A DNA stretch of 17,189 bases from an uncultured Eggerthellaceae bacterium (GTDB lineage Bacteria > Actinomycetota > Coriobacteriia > Coriobacteriales > Eggerthellaceae), in the NCBI GenBank assembly GCA_934645125.1, contig CAKUDT010000008.1:1-17189 (forward strand), read 5' to 3'. The stretch's first letter is position 1. The number at the start of each line of letters is the position of its first letter. Made by a program: the position numbers and the translations under genes. The notes under the pieces are model-generated. The model searched no databases. It saw only the letters and a program-made list of their open reading frames with translations, and was not told where the DNA came from. This document shows, piece after piece, positions 14,002 to 17,189 of the stretch.

Positions 14002-14044
14002 GGTGCTCGCACTTTTGGTTTAATGGCACTAAAACCGAGTTTTG

Positions 14045-14094
14045 CTGGCCCTTTAGCTTGGGATGTCGTCTCAGGCTAAAGGGCCAGTTTTTTT
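14045..14094 (+). terminator. Rho-independent terminator of the Mo operon
   Basis: Perfect 13-bp stem CTGGCCCTTTAGC / GCTAAAGGGCCAG (14045-14057 and 14075-14087) followed directly by seven T. It closes the plus-strand operon and faces the convergent FKBP gene end at 14122. Confidence 0.9.
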
Positions 14095-14121
14095 GCGCTT
14101 TTGGGTTTAGTTGAATGGTGC

Positions 14122-14640
14122 TTAGCGGTAGTCGCTCGCTTGGTCTCCACCGAGAAGCTTCGACTGCTCTTTCATGCGACGAGCTTTTTCAGCCGCGGAG
14201 ACGAAATCGTTAGGAGCCTCTTGCAGGTCGATGATTTCGACTTGGAAGATCAGGTTTTTGCCGGCAAGTGGATGATTCAGGTCAAAAGTGGCAGTTTCAT
14301 TGTCGAGCGCGATGCAGGTAGCAGGCAAAGGTGTGCCGTCTTCGCTGCTGGCAAGCCAGATTCGTTTTCCTACCGCAATATTGTCTACGGGAATTTGATC
14401 ACGGGGAATCTGCGTGGTGTAGTCATCGAGGTATTCGCCATATGCTTCGTAGGGGTCAACGGTGAAGGTTTTCTTTTCGCCTATTTGGCTCATGGTAAGG
14501 ATTTCTTTTTCGAAGCCGTCGATTGCTTGATCCATGCCCGTTTGAAACACCATGGGTTTTTCGGCGTCGGCATAACCAAACATGCTGCCATCTTCGAGCG
14601 TTCCCCGGTAGGTCAAGGTTACCGTAGTTCCGAGTTCCAT
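14122..14640 (-). CDS. SlyD-like FKBP-type peptidyl-prolyl isomerase
   Basis: A 172-residue cytoplasmic protein-folding enzyme. The FKBP core is split by an insert-in-flap domain as in SlyD: VTLTYRGTLEDGSMF at the start, VFQTGMDQAIDGFEKEI (31-47), EAYGEY (64-69), then the insert, and FDLNHPLAGKNLIFQVEI returning to the FKBP core. The C-terminal tail is short and charged, without the His-rich metal-binding stretch of E. coli SlyD. The internal ATG at 14640 is preferred to the one at 14721 because homologues start at this point and a GAAAGG ribosome site precedes it. It is probably a housekeeping gene that borders the accessory operon. Confidence 0.85.
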   Translation of the reverse strand: MELGTTVTLTYRGTLEDGSMFGYADAEKPMVFQTGMDQAIDGFEKEILTMSQIGEKKTFTVDPYEAYGEYLDDYTTQIPRDQIPVDNIAVGKRIWLASSEDGTPLPATCIALDNETATFDLNHPLAGKNLIFQVEIIDLQEAPNDFVSAAEKARRMKEQSKLLGGDQASDYR

Positions 14641-14876
14641 AGCTGCCGCCTTTCTCTTGTTTTGCAGCAAATCAAGAATTGCACTGTGCTCTAATTTATA
14701 GCACGTGTCGAGTTGCTGCATTGCTTCGAATAAAATGATTGTACGTTTTCATGAGCTCCTATCTTCGAGCCAAAGGTATGAATTATTGCAATATCAACCT
14801 GGTAGTACGATGTTGTGACCTGCGGCAATGCTAGGATTTACGATATAAGGGCATATTTGCGCGAAGGGGGCAACGC

Positions 14877-15116
14877 ATGGATTTGTCGTCGGATACTTTG
14901 TCTTTAAGACGTTTGACGGAAAATGTGTTGGATGGATTTTCTGTCAACGACATGAAATGCGTGTCATGCAGCGGTTATGGCAATTGCGGCTATAAAAGCT
15001 TCTTTCTAAAACCCGAAGGAGGAGTTGTGCCCATCTGTATGCGTCGTCGGAAAATGCTCCAATGCCAGCGAGATGGTGTCGAGTATTCCGATGCGTTGCT
15101 GAAAGAGATTCTGTAG
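14877..15116 (+). CDS. Small Cys-rich protein upstream of the oxidoreductase
   Basis: A 79-residue protein with five Cys: C28-x2-C31-x5-C37 in KCVSCSGYGNCGYK, then C54 and C63. The pattern suggests binding of a metal or a small Fe-S cluster, but the spacing fits no family I can name with confidence. A good ribosome site (AAGGGGG, 7 nt) precedes the ATG. It ends 28 nt before the FMN/Fe-S/FAD oxidoreductase gene, so the two are probably co-transcribed and it could serve as electron partner or metal-handling factor for that enzyme. Function is otherwise unknown. Confidence 0.7.
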   Translation: MDLSSDTLSLRRLTENVLDGFSVNDMKCVSCSGYGNCGYKSFFLKPEGGVVPICMRRRKMLQCQRDGVEYSDALLKEIL

Positions 15117-15144
15117 TACGCGTGATTAAGGGGAGCGGGGCTTT

Positions 15145-17100
15145 ATGAAAAGGGATTATCCGAACCTATGTAAACCTTTGGATTTGTGCGGCTTGACCTT
15201 GCGAAACAGGATGTGCAGCGCACCTATGGGCGCAACGGATATCACGGCAGAGGGAACCCCGGGTCCACGTACCCAGGGATTCTACGAAGCGCGGGCCAAG
15301 GGCGGCGCTGCGATAGTTACCGTGTCAGAGCTGGTGGTGCATCCTGAAACCGATGGATCGCAGATGCTGCATTTATCTTTAGCCACCCCCAATCAGCTGG
15401 GTGCTTTTACCTACGTTGCCGACGCTATTAAACGTCATGGCGCTCTGGCTAGCATTGAGCTGTCCCATTCCGGTCAATATGCGGGTACGTATATGGTCGA
15501 CAAAAAGAGCAAGGGCGAGTTGTGCCAATATGGTCCGAGCGATGGTGTTCGGCCTGATGGCATGAAGGTGAAGGCTCTGACTAAGGATCAAATCAAAGAT
15601 ATTGTTACTGCTTATGGCGAAAAAGCTGCTTTGGCGAAACGCGCTGGTTTCGACATGGTCATGGTGCATTGCGGGCATGGTTGGCTTATCAACCAGTTTC
15701 TCAGCCCCTTCTTCAATCATCGTCAAGATGAGTATGGCGGAAGTTTTGAAGGGTGTATTCGCTTTGCGCGCGAGGTGTTGATGGCTGTTCGTGCGGCGGT
15801 GGGGCCTCGAACTCCCATAGAGATGCGTATGAGCGGATCGGAGCTTTTTGAGGGTGGTTACGATCTTGACGAGGGGATTCGTATTGCTTGCGCCCTTGAG
15901 GATTTAGTGGACATCATTCACGTAAGCGCCGGCAGCTATCAGTTTGGTTTCTCTATCACTCATCCGTCTATGTTCCGCCCGCACGGCTGCAATGTGTATC
16001 TTGCAAGGGAAATCAAGAAGCATGTGAATAAGCCGGTTGCGACATTGGGCGGATTGTCTGACCCCCAGATGATGGAGGAGATTATCGCAAGGGGGGACGC
16101 TGACTTGGTGGTTATGGGCCGCGCTCTTCTTGCAGATCCGGAGCTTCCCAACAAGGTTATGGCTAATCGGGGTGATGAAGTGCTGCGTTGCCTGCGCTGC
16201 TTTGTTTGCATGGCGGAGCGGCCGGTGACCCAAACGCGGCGTTGCGCAATTAATCCGCGCATCGGTCGCGAAATCGAAGGGCTTGCTATTGCGCCCGTGC
16301 CCCAAGGCGAACGGAAGAAAGTCCTGGTGGTGGGCGGCGGCATTGCCGGTATGGTGGCCGCTCGCACGGCGGCACAACGGGGCCATGCGGTCACTTTGTG
16401 CGAGGCATCTTCGGCATGGGGCGGCATTCTTCGCTGTGAACAGGCTGTTCCCTTCAAGCACGATATGTACCGCCTATCTCAAACATACGCTGCTCTTTGC
16501 GAAAAAGCGGGTGTGGATATGCGCTTGAACACCCCGGTGGATGCGGCTTTTGCGGACGATTTTGGCGCCGACGCCGTGATTGTGGCTGTAGGGTCTTATC
16601 CTCGCAAGCTGAATATTCCTGTCAAGGGCGATATTCCTGTCTATACGGTGGACGAGCTGTATCTTGAAAACGCTCCCCTGGGCCAGGAGATTGCTATTGT
16701 GGGCGGCGGCTTGACGGGTTGCGAGTGTGCGCTGCATTGCCATCTTCAGGGCAAGCGCGTGCATCTCATAAGCAACGACGACGGAATTGCCTGCAATGCC
16801 AATGTGCGCCAGCAGCCCATTATCCGAAAGGAAATCGAAAAGAGCGATGTTGACGTAATGATTAATGCGGCGGCTGTTTCGGTGGGGGAAGATGGCGTTG
16901 TTGTACGTGAGCACGATGGTACGGAAATAGTTGTTTCCTGTGATACGGTGATTTCGGCTATTGGTCAGGTGAGCAGGGTCAATGTGGTTAACGACTTACG
17001 TGATGCTGCTCCCTTTGTGCGGGTGGTGGGCGATGCAGTGCGATCGCGCACTATCACCGATGCCGTGTATGAAGGCTATCATGCCGCCTTGGATGTTTGA
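15145..17100 (+). CDS. Old-yellow-enzyme-type NADH:flavin oxidoreductase (FadH/enoate-reductase-like)
   Basis: A 651-residue flavoenzyme of the 2,4-dienoyl-CoA reductase/enoate reductase/trimethylamine dehydrogenase group. Residues 1-345 form the FMN-binding TIM barrel, with NRMCSAPMG (21-29), SHSGQYAG (107-114), HCGHGWLINQFLSP (175-188) and NHRQDEYGGS (191-200). C349-x2-C352-x2-C355-x11-C367 binds one [4Fe-4S] cluster. The C-terminal part has an FAD-binding GGGIAG (397-402) and a later NAD(P)H-binding VGGGLTG. Such enzymes reduce activated C=C bonds, as in enoates, dienoyl-CoA or bile-acid intermediates. The position of the usual active-site Tyr in HGYL is Trp180. GGGGAG precedes the ATG. 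It is probably co-transcribed with the small Cys-rich gene upstream; substrate not predictable. Confidence 0.9.
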   Translation: MKRDYPNLCKPLDLCGLTLRNRMCSAPMGATDITAEGTPGPRTQGFYEARAKGGAAIVTVSELVVHPETDGSQMLHLSLATPNQLGAFTYVADAIKRHGALASIELSHSGQYAGTYMVDKKSKGELCQYGPSDGVRPDGMKVKALTKDQIKDIVTAYGEKAALAKRAGFDMVMVHCGHGWLINQFLSPFFNHRQDEYGGSFEGCIRFAREVLMAVRAAVGPRTPIEMRMSGSELFEGGYDLDEGIRIACALEDLVDIIHVSAGSYQFGFSITHPSMFRPHGCNVYLAREIKKHVNKPVATLGGLSDPQMMEEIIARGDADLVVMGRALLADPELPNKVMANRGDEVLRCLRCFVCMAERPVTQTRRCAINPRIGREIEGLAIAPVPQGERKKVLVVGGGIAGMVAARTAAQRGHAVTLCEASSAWGGILRCEQAVPFKHDMYRLSQTYAALCEKAGVDMRLNTPVDAAFADDFGADAVIVAVGSYPRKLNIPVKGDIPVYTVDELYLENAPLGQEIAIVGGGLTGCECALHCHLQGKRVHLISNDDGIACNANVRQQPIIRKEIEKSDVDVMINAAAVSVGEDGVVVREHDGTEIVVSCDTVISAIGQVSRVNVVNDLRDAAPFVRVVGDAVRSRTITDAVYEGYHAALDV

Positions 17101-17189
17101 TGCGAGGGAATGCGGGCTGAGCGGTTTTTTGATGCGTGTGCCATGAAGGTGGTTTGCATTTTTGGGGTCACTTGACTCAAGCTTCTTTA

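Noticed and set aside
14101..14694. 197-codon open frame on the plus strand
   Set aside because: Antisense to the FKBP gene, begins after the Mo-operon terminator, and lacks a ribosome site.
14686..14704. GTGCT-N9-AGCAC dyad upstream of the FKBP gene, considered as a third copy of the PucR-region operator
   Set aside because: Arms and spacing differ from TGTGC-N6-GCACA, so it is not the same site; a chance short palindrome is likely.
17113..17175. Possible very short gene after the oxidoreductase
   Set aside because: About 22 residues with a poorly spaced purine-rich stretch before the ATG and no hydrophobic or motif pattern; too weak to call.

Overview
The window looks like an accessory metabolic region from an anaerobic actinobacterium of the Eggerthellaceae (Eggerthella/Gordonibacter/Denitrobacterium relatives). 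This is inferred from the gene mix: a LuxR-type regulator fused to a multi-spanning membrane domain, PucR-family regulators, URO-D-fold methyltransferase-like proteins, a GPH-type MFS transporter, a molybdopterin oxidoreductase and an old-yellow-enzyme-type FMN/Fe-S/FAD oxidoreductase. GC content looks moderate rather than very high, so I do not name a genus. No rRNA, tRNA, CRISPR array or transposase was seen.

Layout. 1-740 has no convincing gene but holds a 191-bp fold-back repeat and other short repeats. 741-1733 (+) is a URO-D-fold protein with an H-x-C zinc-type motif. 1737-4935 (-) is a regulatory operon: PucR-type regulator, a 34-residue single-span membrane peptide, and a second PucR-type regulator. 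A 320-nt divergent promoter region (4936-5255) carries two matching operator-like dyads, TGTGC-N6-GCACA, 74 bp apart. 5256-7823 (+) is an MFS transporter and a second URO-D-fold protein, separated by a terminator/attenuator-like hairpin. 8038-9750 (-) is the membrane LuxR regulator. Divergent from it, 10138-14001 (+) is a molybdoenzyme operon: zinc-ribbon protein with an Ala/Pro tail, large bis-MGD subunit, ferredoxin-fold small subunit, and two orphan small proteins, closed by a strong terminator at 14045-14094. 14122-14640 (-) is a SlyD-like FKBP prolyl isomerase. 14877-17100 (+) is a Cys-rich 79-residue protein and the FMN/Fe-S/FAD oxidoreductase.

Most notable point. The molybdoenzyme appears to have lost its iron-sulfur chain in both subunits at once. 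The large subunit keeps a Cys at the expected metal-ligand position (C157), but the Cys of its N-terminal [4Fe-4S] loop are replaced. The small subunit aligns along its length with the usual two-cluster ferredoxin subunit but keeps only one of eight cluster Cys. Both genes are intact and co-transcribed, which suggests selection for a cluster-free Mo/W enzyme complex, perhaps doing non-redox or internally redox-balanced chemistry.

How the genes may work together (inference). The PucR pair probably controls the divergent transporter/URO-D operon, and the membrane LuxR protein probably senses a substrate and controls the molybdoenzyme operon. Uptake, methyl-group or decarboxylase-type chemistry, Mo-dependent conversion and flavin-dependent ene-reduction would fit degradation of a small aromatic or plant-derived compound, but no substrate can be read from the sequence.
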